Positions 9,608 to 17,575 of a stretch of 64,000 nucleotides of DNA are shown piece after piece. Position numbers and translations under genes: made by a program. A model generated the notes under the pieces. The model did not search any database, was not told the origin of the DNA, and worked only from the letters and a program-made list of their open reading frames with translations. Every line of letters starts with the position of its first letter. The stretch's first letter is position 1. The stretch comes from Albimonas pacifica (lineage in GTDB: Bacteria > Pseudomonadota > Alphaproteobacteria > Rhodobacterales > Rhodobacteraceae): the NCBI RefSeq assembly GCF_900113695.1, contig NZ_FOQH01000001.1:310001-374000 (forward strand), in the 5' to 3' direction.

Positions 9608-10689
9608 CAGGCCTGGGCCATCCAGGGGACGAGCGGGCCCCGGCGGGCGGCGAGGAAGGCCTGCCCGATGCGCAGCGCGTGGACGCCGAAGCACAGCGCC
9701 GTCCAGGCCGCGACGGCGATCAGCCCCTCGCGCGGGGCGCCCAGCAGCGCCGCGGCCGTGAGGATCACTAGATTGGGGTTCCGGCGCGCGGTGATCTGGC
9801 GGAACAGGCTGTCGAAGCGCCGCCAGACATGCATCTCGATCCCGAAGCGGGCGATGAACAGCCCCTCCTCGCCCCGCTGCAGCACGTAGCCCGCGACGAT
9901 CACCGCCACCGCCGCGCCGCCGTCGCCCAGCGGATCGCCCGCCGCCGCGCAGCCCGCCGCCCAGGCCCACCACCAGAACGGCGGATGCACGAGGTCGATG
10001 CCATGGTCGAGCACGTCGCCGAACCGCGACGCGCTCAGCGTGGTGCGCGCGAGCTTGCCGTCCACGGTGTCGAGGAAGGTCATCGCCCAGGCCGCGGCCA
10101 GCCCCCAGCCGAAGGCGCCGATCCAGAACAGCCAGAAGGCGACGAGCACCAGCACGCCGCTGGCGACCGTCACCTGGTTGGGCGTGACGCTCGCCCGCGC
10201 GCACCAGCGCGTGACGGGCAGGGCGAGCGGGGGCCAGACATGCTTGGTGACCGCGTCGGTGACGCCCTTGTAGGAGGCGTCGAACAGCGCCTGCTCCACC
10301 CGCGGATCCTCCGCCCGCAGCACGAAGGGCGCGTTGCGTCGCCGCAGCTTCGGATCGTAGCCGCCGGCCAGCGCCTCGGCCGTGGTCGGCGCGGCGCCGG
10401 GCGGCAGGACGCCCTCGGCCAGCGCCCGCGTCGCCGCCTCGGCCCCCTCGGGGGCGAAGCGGACGGCCACGGGGAGCGCCTCGGCGTCGACCAGCCAGGT
10501 TCCCTCGGGCGCCGCCAGCAGCGCCCGCAGGACCGAGGCGTCGTAGACCCGGTCCCCGCGCAGCGCCGCCTCGGCGTCCGCCTCCGCGGGCTGCGCGTCC
10601 AGCCGCGCCAGCTGGCGCGTCAGCCGCGTCGTCGCGTCGAGGCCGAAGGCCGTCGCGTCCGAGTCTTCCACGATCTGCACCCTGCGCAC
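9607..10689 (-). CDS. CDP-alcohol phosphatidyltransferase with degenerate N-terminal nucleotidyltransferase-like region
   Basis: A 360-residue integral membrane enzyme. The full CDP-alcohol phosphotransferase motif is present: D207, D210-G211, A214-R215, G224, D228 and D232. Five or six hydrophobic helices follow residue 160. Residues 1-125 are soluble and look like a shortened MobA/NTP-transferase-like domain without an obvious nucleotide loop. The start is GTG at 10689. As first gene of the trio with a lipid kinase, it likely joins a phospho-alcohol head group to a ceramide backbone, using either CDP-ceramide or a CDP-alcohol. Which partner carries the CDP cannot be read from the sequence. 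Confidence 0.8.
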   Translation of the reverse strand: MRRVQIVEDSDATAFGLDATTRLTRQLARLDAQPAEADAEAALRGDRVYDASVLRALLAAPEGTWLVDAEALPVAVRFAPEGAEAATRALAEGVLPPGAAPTTAEALAGGYDPKLRRRNAPFVLRAEDPRVEQALFDASYKGVTDAVTKHVWPPLALPVTRWCARASVTPNQVTVASGVLVLVAFWLFWIGAFGWGLAAAWAMTFLDTVDGKLARTTLSASRFGDVLDHGIDLVHPPFWWWAWAAGCAAAGDPLGDGGAAVAVIVAGYVLQRGEEGLFIARFGIEMHVWRRFDSLFRQITARRNPNLVILTAAALLGAPREGLIAVAAWTALCFGVHALRIGQAFLAARRGPLVPWMAQA

Positions 10690-10727
10690 TCGCGTTCCCT
10701 TTCCCGTGCATTGCCGCCGCCGCCGTC

Positions 10728-11696
10728 ATGCCTCTATGGTTCGGCTGCGAATGTCCATGGCCGGCTCGAAGGTCCCCCACCCTGACGCTTTCCCTCCGTC
10801 TTGCCCAGATCAGCGACCTGCACCTGCTTCTCGGGACGCCGACGCTGCGCCAGTCCCTCGGCAAGAGGGGGCTGTCGCAGCTCGGGCGGGCCACGGGGGT
10901 GCGGCGGCGCCACGACATGCGCGTGGCCGAGGCGCTGATCGACGACCTCGCGGCGCAGGCGCCGGACCTGGTCGCGGTGACCGGCGATCTCGTCCATCTC
11001 TCGCTTCCGGCCGAGTTCGAGGCGGCGCGCCCCTGGCTCGCGCGGCTCGGCCCGGCCGGGCGCGTGGCCACGATCCCGGGCAACCACGAGGCGCTGGCGC
11101 GCGGCTGGGACGGCCCGATGCGCGCCGCCTGGGGCGAAATGACCGGGGGCGACGACGGCCCCGGCTTTCCCTGGCTGCGCCGCGTCGGCGGGGTCGCGGT
11201 GATCGGGCTGTCGAGCGCGGTCGCCACGCCGCCCTTCCTCGCCACGGGGCGGATCGGGAGCGAACAGCTCGCCGCGCTGCGCCGGCGCCTGGACGCGGCG
11301 AGGGCCGGGGGCGCGCCCGCGGTGGTGCTGGTCCACCATCCGCCGACCGAGCTTCTGTCCCGCCGCAAGAGCCTGACGGACGCGGCCGCGCTGCGCGCCG
11401 TGCTGGCCGAGGGGGGCGCGGCGCTGGTGCTTCACGGCCACGCGCATCGCGCGCTGCTGTCGTGGATCGACGCGCCGCACGGGCGCATCCCCGTCCTCGG
11501 CGCGCCCTCGGGCAGCGCCCCGGCCGATGATCCGCGCGGTCCCGGCGCCTGGCGGCTGTTCCGGGTCTCGGGCGAGCGGGGGGCGGTGCGGGTCGCGATG
11601 CACGAACGCCGGATCGGCCGCGACGGGACGGTGCAGGACGGGCCTGCGCTGGTCTTCGCGCTGCCGGCGCCGGCCGGGACCCGGGACGCCGCCTGA
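10728..11696 (+). CDS. Metallophosphoesterase (calcineurin-like)
   Basis: A 322-residue phosphoesterase with all five metal motifs in order: ISDLHLLL, VTGDLVH, PGNHE, LVHHPP and LHGHAHR. No membrane anchor is evident. The start is uncertain; ATG 10728 is used, but conserved sequence begins only around residue 22. It diverges from the CDP-alcohol phosphatidyltransferase and heads a tightly overlapping operon (TGATG with the next gene) of two Lpt-like permeases, ceramide synthase and a nucleotidyltransferase. A role in dephosphorylating a lipid intermediate, by analogy with LpxH-type phosphoesterases, is plausible but not shown. Confidence 0.8.
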   Translation: MPLWFGCECPWPARRSPTLTLSLRLAQISDLHLLLGTPTLRQSLGKRGLSQLGRATGVRRRHDMRVAEALIDDLAAQAPDLVAVTGDLVHLSLPAEFEAARPWLARLGPAGRVATIPGNHEALARGWDGPMRAAWGEMTGGDDGPGFPWLRRVGGVAVIGLSSAVATPPFLATGRIGSEQLAALRRRLDAARAGGAPAVVLVHHPPTELLSRRKSLTDAAALRAVLAEGGAALVLHGHAHRALLSWIDAPHGRIPVLGAPSGSAPADDPRGPGAWRLFRVSGERGAVRVAMHERRIGRDGTVQDGPALVFALPAPAGTRDAA

Positions 11697-12856
11697 TGCT
11701 CGGGGGCGTCGCGGATCGGCATCTCCTGCGGCTGATGCTGCCGCGCATGGCGCAGGCGCTGCTGATCGCCATGGGCGCCCTGCTGATCGAGCGGCTGCTG
11801 CGGCTGTTCGACCTGGTCGCGGGCGCCGGCGTGGGCGTCGCGCCGCTGCTGGGGATGCTGGCCAGCCTGCTGCCGCACTACCTGGGCCTGGCGCTGCCGC
11901 TGGCCTTCGCCATCGGCACGCTGGGGGTCCTCGCCTCGCTGTGCCAGAACAACGAGGCCGACGTGCTCGAGGCGGCGGGCTGGTCGGTGCGCCGGATCGG
12001 GGCGGTGTTCGTGCTGTGCGGCGGGCTGCTGGCGATGCTCAGCCTGATCCTGTTCGGCTATGTGCAGCCCTACAGCCGCTACGCCTACCGCACCCTCGCC
12101 CACGCGCTGAGCGAGGGGGGCTGGGTGGGGCCGATCGAGCAGAACGTGTTCCTGCACGTCGGCGACGACCTGATCATCTCGGCCGAGGACGCCGATCCGA
12201 CCGGCCTCGTGCTCAGCCGCGTCTTCGTCGTCGAGCGGCGCGACGGCCAGGAGACCGCGACCACCGCCGCCCACGCCGTGGTGGATCCGCGGCCGGCGCA
12301 GGGGGTGGTGGGCCTGATCCTTTTTGACGGCACCACCATGCTGGCGGGGGGGGCGCGCCTCGATTTCACGCGCCTGCGCCTCGAGCACGAGTTCGACCTG
12401 GCGCAGAGCCCGTTCCGCCCGCGGGGCGGCAGCGAACGGGAGCTGACCCTGTCGGAATTGTCCGTGCGCATGACGGGAGAGGACGGATTGCCACCCGAAG
12501 CCCGCTACGCCACGGAGTTCCATGCCCGGATCGCCCGGTCGGTCTCGATGATCGCCGTGGCGCTGCTGTCGGTGCCGCTGGGCGTGTCGCGAAAGCGCTC
12601 CCCGACCTGGCCGCGCATCGCCATCGCCGTCGCGATCCTGACCGGGTTCCACCATCTGCTGCTGTTCGCGGAAACGCTCGGCACGCTCGGCCGCATGGAC
12701 CCGGCGCTCGCGGTCTGGAGCGTCACGGGGGGCTTTCTGCTGTTGTCCGGCTGGCTTTACATGTCGACCCAGAGCCAGGGGTCGCGCTCCTCGCTCCGGC
12801 TGGTGCTGCGGGCCATCGACCGGGTGCGGCCGGCCCCGCGGCCCGACAACCCGTGA
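11696..12856 (+). CDS. LptF/LptG-family permease, sphingolipid-locus paralogue 1
   Basis: A 386-residue YjgP/YjgQ-family protein: three N-terminal membrane helices, a large periplasmic beta-rich domain (about residues 130-275) and three C-terminal helices. In the LPS exporter, LptF and LptG form the membrane part of the LptB2FG ABC transporter and pass lipid to LptC. Here no lptA, lptB or lptC is adjacent and the pair is embedded among ceramide genes. It may therefore be a second, sphingolipid-dedicated extraction complex borrowing an LptB elsewhere. It might instead be the only LptFG pair in the genome, which this window cannot exclude. The start overlaps the previous stop. Confidence 0.8.
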   Translation: MLGGVADRHLLRLMLPRMAQALLIAMGALLIERLLRLFDLVAGAGVGVAPLLGMLASLLPHYLGLALPLAFAIGTLGVLASLCQNNEADVLEAAGWSVRRIGAVFVLCGGLLAMLSLILFGYVQPYSRYAYRTLAHALSEGGWVGPIEQNVFLHVGDDLIISAEDADPTGLVLSRVFVVERRDGQETATTAAHAVVDPRPAQGVVGLILFDGTTMLAGGARLDFTRLRLEHEFDLAQSPFRPRGGSERELTLSELSVRMTGEDGLPPEARYATEFHARIARSVSMIAVALLSVPLGVSRKRSPTWPRIAIAVAILTGFHHLLLFAETLGTLGRMDPALAVWSVTGGFLLLSGWLYMSTQSQGSRSSLRLVLRAIDRVRPAPRPDNP

Positions 12857-13896
12857 CCCTGGGCCTGTACCTTTCGCGCCAGATCCTGCGGCGGATCCTG
12901 GGGGCGGGCGCGACGCTGCTGCTGCTCGGGCTGACGCTCGATCTCGCGGCGAACGGCGCCCCGGTGGCGGAGGAGGGGGGGAGCCGCGCGCTCCTCGAAT
13001 ACGCGCTGCTGCGGCTGCCGCTGCTCGCCGTCACCCTGACCCCGCCCGCGATCCTGATCGGCGCCGCGCTGGGCTTCCTGATGCTGGCCGCCCGCAGCGA
13101 GCTGACCGCGCTGCGCGCGGCCGGCGCGGGCACGCTGCGCCTGCTGGCGTTGCTGGTCCCGCTCGCGCTCGTGCTGGGCGCGGCCAACGGTCTGCTGGGC
13201 GACCGGCTGCGCTCGCAGTCCGAGGCCCGCCTCGCGGAGCGGTTCCCGAGGGCCTCGGAGACGCAGCTGCAGACCGAGGACCTGTGGGTCCGCGGACCTG
13301 GCGTCGTCGCCAGCTTCGCCCATATCGCGCCGGATGCCCGCTCGGCCGAGGGCGTCACGCTCCACCTGCTCGACGACGACGGGCGGATCGCGGGCCGGAT
13401 CGCGGCCGCCTCGGCGCAGCGGGAGGCCGGCGGCTGGCTGCTGACGGAGGCGCGGGTGCGCCCCCTGGGCGGCCGCCTGGAGACGCATCCCACCTATCGC
13501 TGGTCGTCCGCGATGGGCCCGGCCGAGATCCTGCGCTTCGCCGGCGGAGAGGCGTCGACCTCGGCGGAGGCGGCGGCGGTGCTGGCGGGGGACCTGCAGG
13601 CGGTGCGGGGCGACGCCTATTACCGCACCCGGCTGATGCGCGGCTACGCCGACTGGCTGGTTCCCGCCGTCCTGATCCTGCTCGCCGCCCGCGCCGGCTT
13701 CGCCCATGGCAGGATCGGCGACGGCGCGCGCAAGGCGGGCTCGGCGGTGGCGCTCGGCTTCCTCTACATTGCGATCGACGGTTTCGCCGCGGCGATGTCC
13801 CAGACCGGCGCCGTCTCGGCCCCCGTCGCCGCCTTCGCCCCGCTGGCGGCCTTCGCCGCCCTCGGTCTATGGAGCGTGGTCACGCATGAAGGATGA
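12853..13896 (+). CDS. LptF/LptG-family permease, sphingolipid-locus paralogue 2
   Basis: A 347-residue partner of the preceding permease with the same six-helix plan. One N-terminal helix reads ILRRILGAGATLLLLGLTL; a second hydrophobic pair lies around residues 50-115. A periplasmic domain contains the QTEDLWVRGPG stretch, and three helices close the protein. The GTG start at 12853 overlaps the upstream stop, implying coupled production of a heterodimer. The stop overlaps the ceramide synthase start. The order permease-permease-ceramide synthase resembles the Caulobacter ceramide region as I remember it. Confidence 0.78.
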   Translation: MTLGLYLSRQILRRILGAGATLLLLGLTLDLAANGAPVAEEGGSRALLEYALLRLPLLAVTLTPPAILIGAALGFLMLAARSELTALRAAGAGTLRLLALLVPLALVLGAANGLLGDRLRSQSEARLAERFPRASETQLQTEDLWVRGPGVVASFAHIAPDARSAEGVTLHLLDDDGRIAGRIAAASAQREAGGWLLTEARVRPLGGRLETHPTYRWSSAMGPAEILRFAGGEASTSAEAAAVLAGDLQAVRGDAYYRTRLMRGYADWLVPAVLILLAARAGFAHGRIGDGARKAGSAVALGFLYIAIDGFAAAMSQTGAVSAPVAAFAPLAAFAALGLWSVVTHEG

Positions 13897-15049
13897 GGAG
13901 GCCGCGGTGAACGACCCGACCCGGACCGGCACGACGGTGAAGCAGGCGGTCTCGCGCGCCGACGTCGCGGCTTTCATCGATCTGCCGGGCCGCGTCGCCG
14001 CGCAGGACCCGCACTGGATCGAGCCCCTGCGCATGGAGCGCAGGCAGCTGCTGTCGCCCCGCGGCAACCCGTTCTTCCGCCATGCCGACGTGCGCCTGTG
14101 GCTGGCCCTGCGCGACGGCCGGCCGGTGGGCCGGATCAGCGCCCAGCTCGATCGCCTGGCGGCGCCGGACGCGGGGCGGCGGGTGGGCTCCTTCGGCATG
14201 ATCTCGGCCGAGGATCCCTCGGTCCTGCCGTCGCTGTTCGAGGCCGCCGAGGACTGGCTGCGCGGCCTGGGGGCCGGGCTGGTCCGCGGGCCGTTCAACC
14301 TCTCGGCCAACCAGAGCTGCGGGCTGCTGGTCGACGGCTTCGACACGCCCCCCTACCTGCTGATGGAGCACGATCCCCGCTGGCTGGGCGCGGCGGTGGA
14401 GGCCTGCGGCTATGCGCGCGCGCGCGACCTGGTGGCCTACGAGCTCGACCTCGCCGCCCGGCTTCCCGACCGGCCGCGGCGCATCGCCGAGCGCACGGCG
14501 CAGGAGGTCGCTGTCCGCTCGGTGAACATGCGGCGCTTCCCGGCGGAGATCGAGGTCATCACCGACATCTTCAACGACGCCTGGGCCGACAACTGGGGCT
14601 TCACCCCCCTCACCGAGGCCGAGATCGACGCGATGGCCCGGGAGATGCGGCCGCTGATCGACGCCGACCTGGTCAAGATCGCCGAGATCGACGGGCGGCC
14701 GGTCGCCTTCATCGTGCTGCTGCCCAACCTCAACGAGGCGATCCGCGACCTGAACGGGCGGCTGCTGCCCTTCGGCTGGGCGAAGCTGCTGTGGCGGCTG
14801 AAGGTCTCGGGCCTTCGCACCGGCCGGGTGCCGCTGATGGGCGTGCGGCGCGAGATCTCGGGGACCGTGCTGGGCAAGGCGATCCCGCTGATGCTGATCT
14901 ATGCGCTCGAGGCCCGCGCCCTGGCCAGCGGCCTGGAGCGGATCGAGCTGAGCTGGCTGCTGGAGAACAATCTGCCGGTCCGCCGCATGATCGAGCAGCT
15001 CGGCGGCCGGCTGACCAAGACCTGGCGCATCTACGAGAAGCCGCTGTGA
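13886..15049 (+). CDS. bcerS: Bacterial ceramide synthase (GNAT-like fold)
   Basis: A 387-residue protein often mislabelled as an N-acetyltransferase or dATP pyrophosphohydrolase. It has the features I associate with bCerS: an N-terminal PGRVAAQDPHWIEPLR segment, GPFNLSANQSCGLLVDGF near residue 140, the FNDAWADNWGFTPLTE region near residue 230, and ELSWLLENNLPVRRMIEQLGG near the end, typical of a GNAT C-terminus. In Caulobacter this family acylates the amine of the long-chain base. The ATG at 13886 overlaps the LptG-like stop; GTG 13907 is an alternative. Located with every other expected pathway gene, this is one of the strongest calls of the locus. Confidence 0.82.
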   Translation: MKDEEAAVNDPTRTGTTVKQAVSRADVAAFIDLPGRVAAQDPHWIEPLRMERRQLLSPRGNPFFRHADVRLWLALRDGRPVGRISAQLDRLAAPDAGRRVGSFGMISAEDPSVLPSLFEAAEDWLRGLGAGLVRGPFNLSANQSCGLLVDGFDTPPYLLMEHDPRWLGAAVEACGYARARDLVAYELDLAARLPDRPRRIAERTAQEVAVRSVNMRRFPAEIEVITDIFNDAWADNWGFTPLTEAEIDAMAREMRPLIDADLVKIAEIDGRPVAFIVLLPNLNEAIRDLNGRLLPFGWAKLLWRLKVSGLRTGRVPLMGVRREISGTVLGKAIPLMLIYALEARALASGLERIELSWLLENNLPVRRMIEQLGGRLTKTWRIYEKPL

Positions 15050-15873
15050 CCTGGTCGGCGCTGGTCCTGGCCGGGTCGCGCGGGGCGACGGACCCGGTGG
15101 CCCGGGCGGCCGGGGTCTCCCACAAGGCCTTCGCGCCGCTCGCGGGGCGGCCGATGCTCGCCCACGTGCTCGACGCGCTCGCCGCCGCGCCGGAGGTCGG
15201 GCGCGTCGCGGTCTCGATCGAGCCGGAGGCGCCCCCGATCCCGGCCGAAGGGATCGAGCGTCTCGCCGCGGAGGGCTCGCCTGCGCGGAGCGCGCTGGCG
15301 GCCTTCGACCGGCTGGGCCCGCCGCTGCTGATCGTGACGGCGGATCATCCGCTGCTGTCGCCGGCGATGATCCGCGACGCGCTCGCGCAGGTGGGGGAGG
15401 CGGACGTGGCCGCGGCGCTCTCGCCCCGCGCGGCGGTCGAGGCGGCGGGCAGCCCGGCCGCCCGCACCTGGCTCCGCTTCCGCGACGGGGACTTCAGCGG
15501 CTGCAACATCTTCGCCTGCCGCACGCCCGAGGCGCGGCGCGCCATCGAGCTGTGGACCCGGCTCGAGGCCGACCGCAAGCGGCCCTGGCGGATGGTCCGC
15601 CGCCTGGGGCTGCGCCCGCTGGCGGCCTATCTCGCCGGCCGCCTCGCCCTCGACGGCGCGGTGGCGGCGCTGGGCGTCGCCGCGGGCTGCCGCGCCGCGG
15701 CCGCGCGCCTCGACCAGCCGGAGGCCGCGCACGACGTCGACAAGCCCGAGGACCTGGCCTTCGTGCGCCGGCTCCTGGCGGCGCGTCAGGCGGCCGGCTC
15801 GCCGCAGGCGGGAAGCGGCGCGGACGCGCGCGACCAGGTCTCCGTCCGCCCCAGCACCGGCAATCCCAGATAG
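15046..15873 (+). CDS. MobA/IspD-like nucleotidyltransferase
   Basis: A 275-residue NTP-transferase-domain protein beginning ALVLAGSRGATDP, a variant of the family loop LAGGxxxR, followed by KAFAPLAGRPM, TADHPLLS as the metal-binding aspartate region, and a C-terminal HDVDKPEDL typical of MobA/GlmU-like enzymes. GTG start overlapping the ceramide synthase stop. A molybdenum-cofactor role is unlikely in this context; activation of a lipid head-group precursor is more likely. The final 88 bp overlap in antisense with the DUF2147 gene. Confidence 0.75.
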   Translation: MTWSALVLAGSRGATDPVARAAGVSHKAFAPLAGRPMLAHVLDALAAAPEVGRVAVSIEPEAPPIPAEGIERLAAEGSPARSALAAFDRLGPPLLIVTADHPLLSPAMIRDALAQVGEADVAAALSPRAAVEAAGSPAARTWLRFRDGDFSGCNIFACRTPEARRAIELWTRLEADRKRPWRMVRRLGLRPLAAYLAGRLALDGAVAALGVAAGCRAAAARLDQPEAAHDVDKPEDLAFVRRLLAARQAAGSPQAGSGADARDQVSVRPSTGNPR

Positions 15874-16253
15874 GCGCGCATCCGCATGTCGCCGTCGGGC
15901 AGCGGCGAGAGGTCGATGCTGTAGCTGCGCCCGTGCTTGGGGTAGTAGAGCCGCCCGCCGCGCCAGCCGCCGTTTCCGTCCGGCTGCAGGCCCTCCACGA
16001 TCCGCAGGCCGCACAGCGGCCGGGACCGGAGCGCGGGATCGGGGTTCTCGTCGTCGAGCCGCGGCTCGTCCCGTCCCGCCTTGGGCGCCATCCAGGCGAT
16101 GCGGCCGCACTGCGCCTCGCCGCACGGCGCCACTTCCACGGCGAGCTTTCCGTCCTCGCTGAGCCATGTGCCCTCGATCGGCGCCGGCTGCGCCCAGGCC
16201 TGGCCGGCGACGAGCGACGCGGCGACGACGAGCGGCATCAATCTCGACTGCAT
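15786..16253 (-). CDS. DUF2147 secreted protein
   Basis: A 155-residue protein with a clear signal peptide (MQSRLMPLVVAASLVAGQAWA) cleaved after AWA. The DUF2147 pattern follows: IEGTWLSEDGKLAVEVAPC, CGRIAWM, PLCGLRIVEGL, and a lipocalin-like ending with YLGLPVLGRTETW. Expected in the periplasm. Molecular function of the family is unknown. Its 3' end runs 88 bp into the convergent nucleotidyltransferase gene. Confidence 0.85.
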   Translation of the reverse strand: MQSRLMPLVVAASLVAGQAWAQPAPIEGTWLSEDGKLAVEVAPCGEAQCGRIAWMAPKAGRDEPRLDDENPDPALRSRPLCGLRIVEGLQPDGNGGWRGGRLYYPKHGRSYSIDLSPLPDGDMRMRAYLGLPVLGRTETWSRASAPLPACGEPAA

Positions 16254-16377
16254 GGTGCGCCTCTTCCTTTTGCGGGGACGTTCGCCCATTGTGCGCCGGC
16301 GCCGGGGCCGGACTGCGCGCCGGCGCCCCCGAGCCCTGTCGAACCGGGGCCGCCGCCGCTTAAACTCTGAGGTCGAT

Positions 16378-17139
16378 ATGCTGTCCTTCGTCAATCGCAT
16401 CAAGGCCTTCAGACGCATGCCGCCGCTGCTCGCCGAAATCGGCAACGGCGCCCCCGCCTCCGTGGAGGCGCTGATCGAGGCGGTGTTCGCCGCGACCGGC
16501 GAGCTTCGCTTCGTGCAGATCGGCGCCAACGACGGGCGCGCGAACGACGACCTGACCGCGGTGCTGGAGCGCGGCCGCATCCCCGAGGAGAAAGTCTCCG
16601 GCCTCTGCCTCGAGCCGCAGCGCGAGGCGTTCGAGGCCCTGCTGCGCACCCATGCGGGGCGGAGCGGCGTGCAGTGCCTGAACCTCGCCCTGGGGCCGGT
16701 GGAGGAGGAGCGGACCCTGTGGAACCTGGCGGAGGAGCGCCGGGGCGATCGCCGCCGCGGCGATTTCGGCAGCCGCCTGGGCTCCTTTGACCGCGACCTG
16801 GTGCTCGCCCAGTGGCGCAAGCTCGCCACGCCGGCGCTGCGCGACCTGCCGCCCGAAGCGATCCTGGTCTCGGAGCAGGTGGCCTGCGTCACCTTCGAGG
16901 GGCTCGCCCGACGGACGGGCCTGACCTCGTTCGACCTCCTGCTGATCGACGCCGAGGGCTTCGACGCCGAGATCCTGCGCCTGATCGACCTGGAGCGCTG
17001 GCGCCCGATGGCGATCGTGCTGGAGCACAAGCATCTGAGCGCAGCCGACAAGCGCTGGTGCTTCTCGCTGCTGAAGTCGGCCGGGTACCGGATCGGCGGA
17101 TCCAGCAAGGACCTCTGGGGGCGTCGTCCCGTCGCCTGA
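16378..17139 (+). CDS. FkbM-family methyltransferase
   Basis: A 253-residue SAM-dependent methyltransferase. FVQIGANDGRANDDL supplies the SAM-binding motif I, followed by CLEPQREAF, and LLLIDAEGFDAEILRLIDL is the FkbM motif near residue 190. The family O-methylates sugars or lipid-linked glycans. It is single-gene in appearance, 124 bp after the divergent DUF2147 start, at the edge of the envelope region, so a glycan or lipid head-group target is reasonable but unproven. Confidence 0.82.
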   Translation: MLSFVNRIKAFRRMPPLLAEIGNGAPASVEALIEAVFAATGELRFVQIGANDGRANDDLTAVLERGRIPEEKVSGLCLEPQREAFEALLRTHAGRSGVQCLNLALGPVEEERTLWNLAEERRGDRRRGDFGSRLGSFDRDLVLAQWRKLATPALRDLPPEAILVSEQVACVTFEGLARRTGLTSFDLLLIDAEGFDAEILRLIDLERWRPMAIVLEHKHLSAADKRWCFSLLKSAGYRIGGSSKDLWGRRPVA

Positions 17140-17239
17140 TCGTCGCCAGAAGCGGCTTTGTCCCTCCCCGAGCTTCGGCTCGAGGATGAACCGCGCCGGG
17201 TCTGCCGGAGGCTCCACCGCCCGAGCAGGATGGAGCCCC

Positions 17240-17497
17240 ATGAGCAGGACGACGAACAAGGTCTCCCCTGAAGCGCGCGATCGCGCGGTTCGCCTGGCGC
17301 CGGACAGCGAAGCGGAGCGTAGCTCGCGCTGGGTCGCGATCGTGGCGATCGCCCCGAAGACCGGCTATGCGGACCGACGCCGCCGTCCGCGACCGACGCG
17401 CCAAGGGCTGCTCGTCAGAATGTGCGGTGTCGAGAACGGCGCATCCTGCCGCGACCGGGACGGCCCGGGCTCGGGCGCAACCCACGACGGCGCATGA
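17240..17497 (+). pseudogene. IS3-family OrfA fossil
   Basis: The first 55 codons match the start of an IS3-type OrfA helix-turn-helix protein: VSPEARDRAVRL, then SSRWVAIVAIAPKTG. The remainder falls out of frame and shows none of the usual coiled-coil. No OrfB follows; only about 80 bp of unrecognised sequence remains before the amidohydrolase stop. No inverted repeats found. A dead insertion marking the boundary between the lipid and hydrolase regions. Confidence 0.55.
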
Positions 17498-17575
17498 ACT
17501 CGGGAGGAGACGTTCGCGGCGGTCCCGACCTTCAACGCCATGCGTACACGTTCCTCCGAGACGAGGGAGACGCAC

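Noticed and set aside
13886-15049. dATP pyrophosphohydrolase or generic N-acetyltransferase
   Set aside because: No Nudix motif is present, and the ceramide gene context fits bCerS better.
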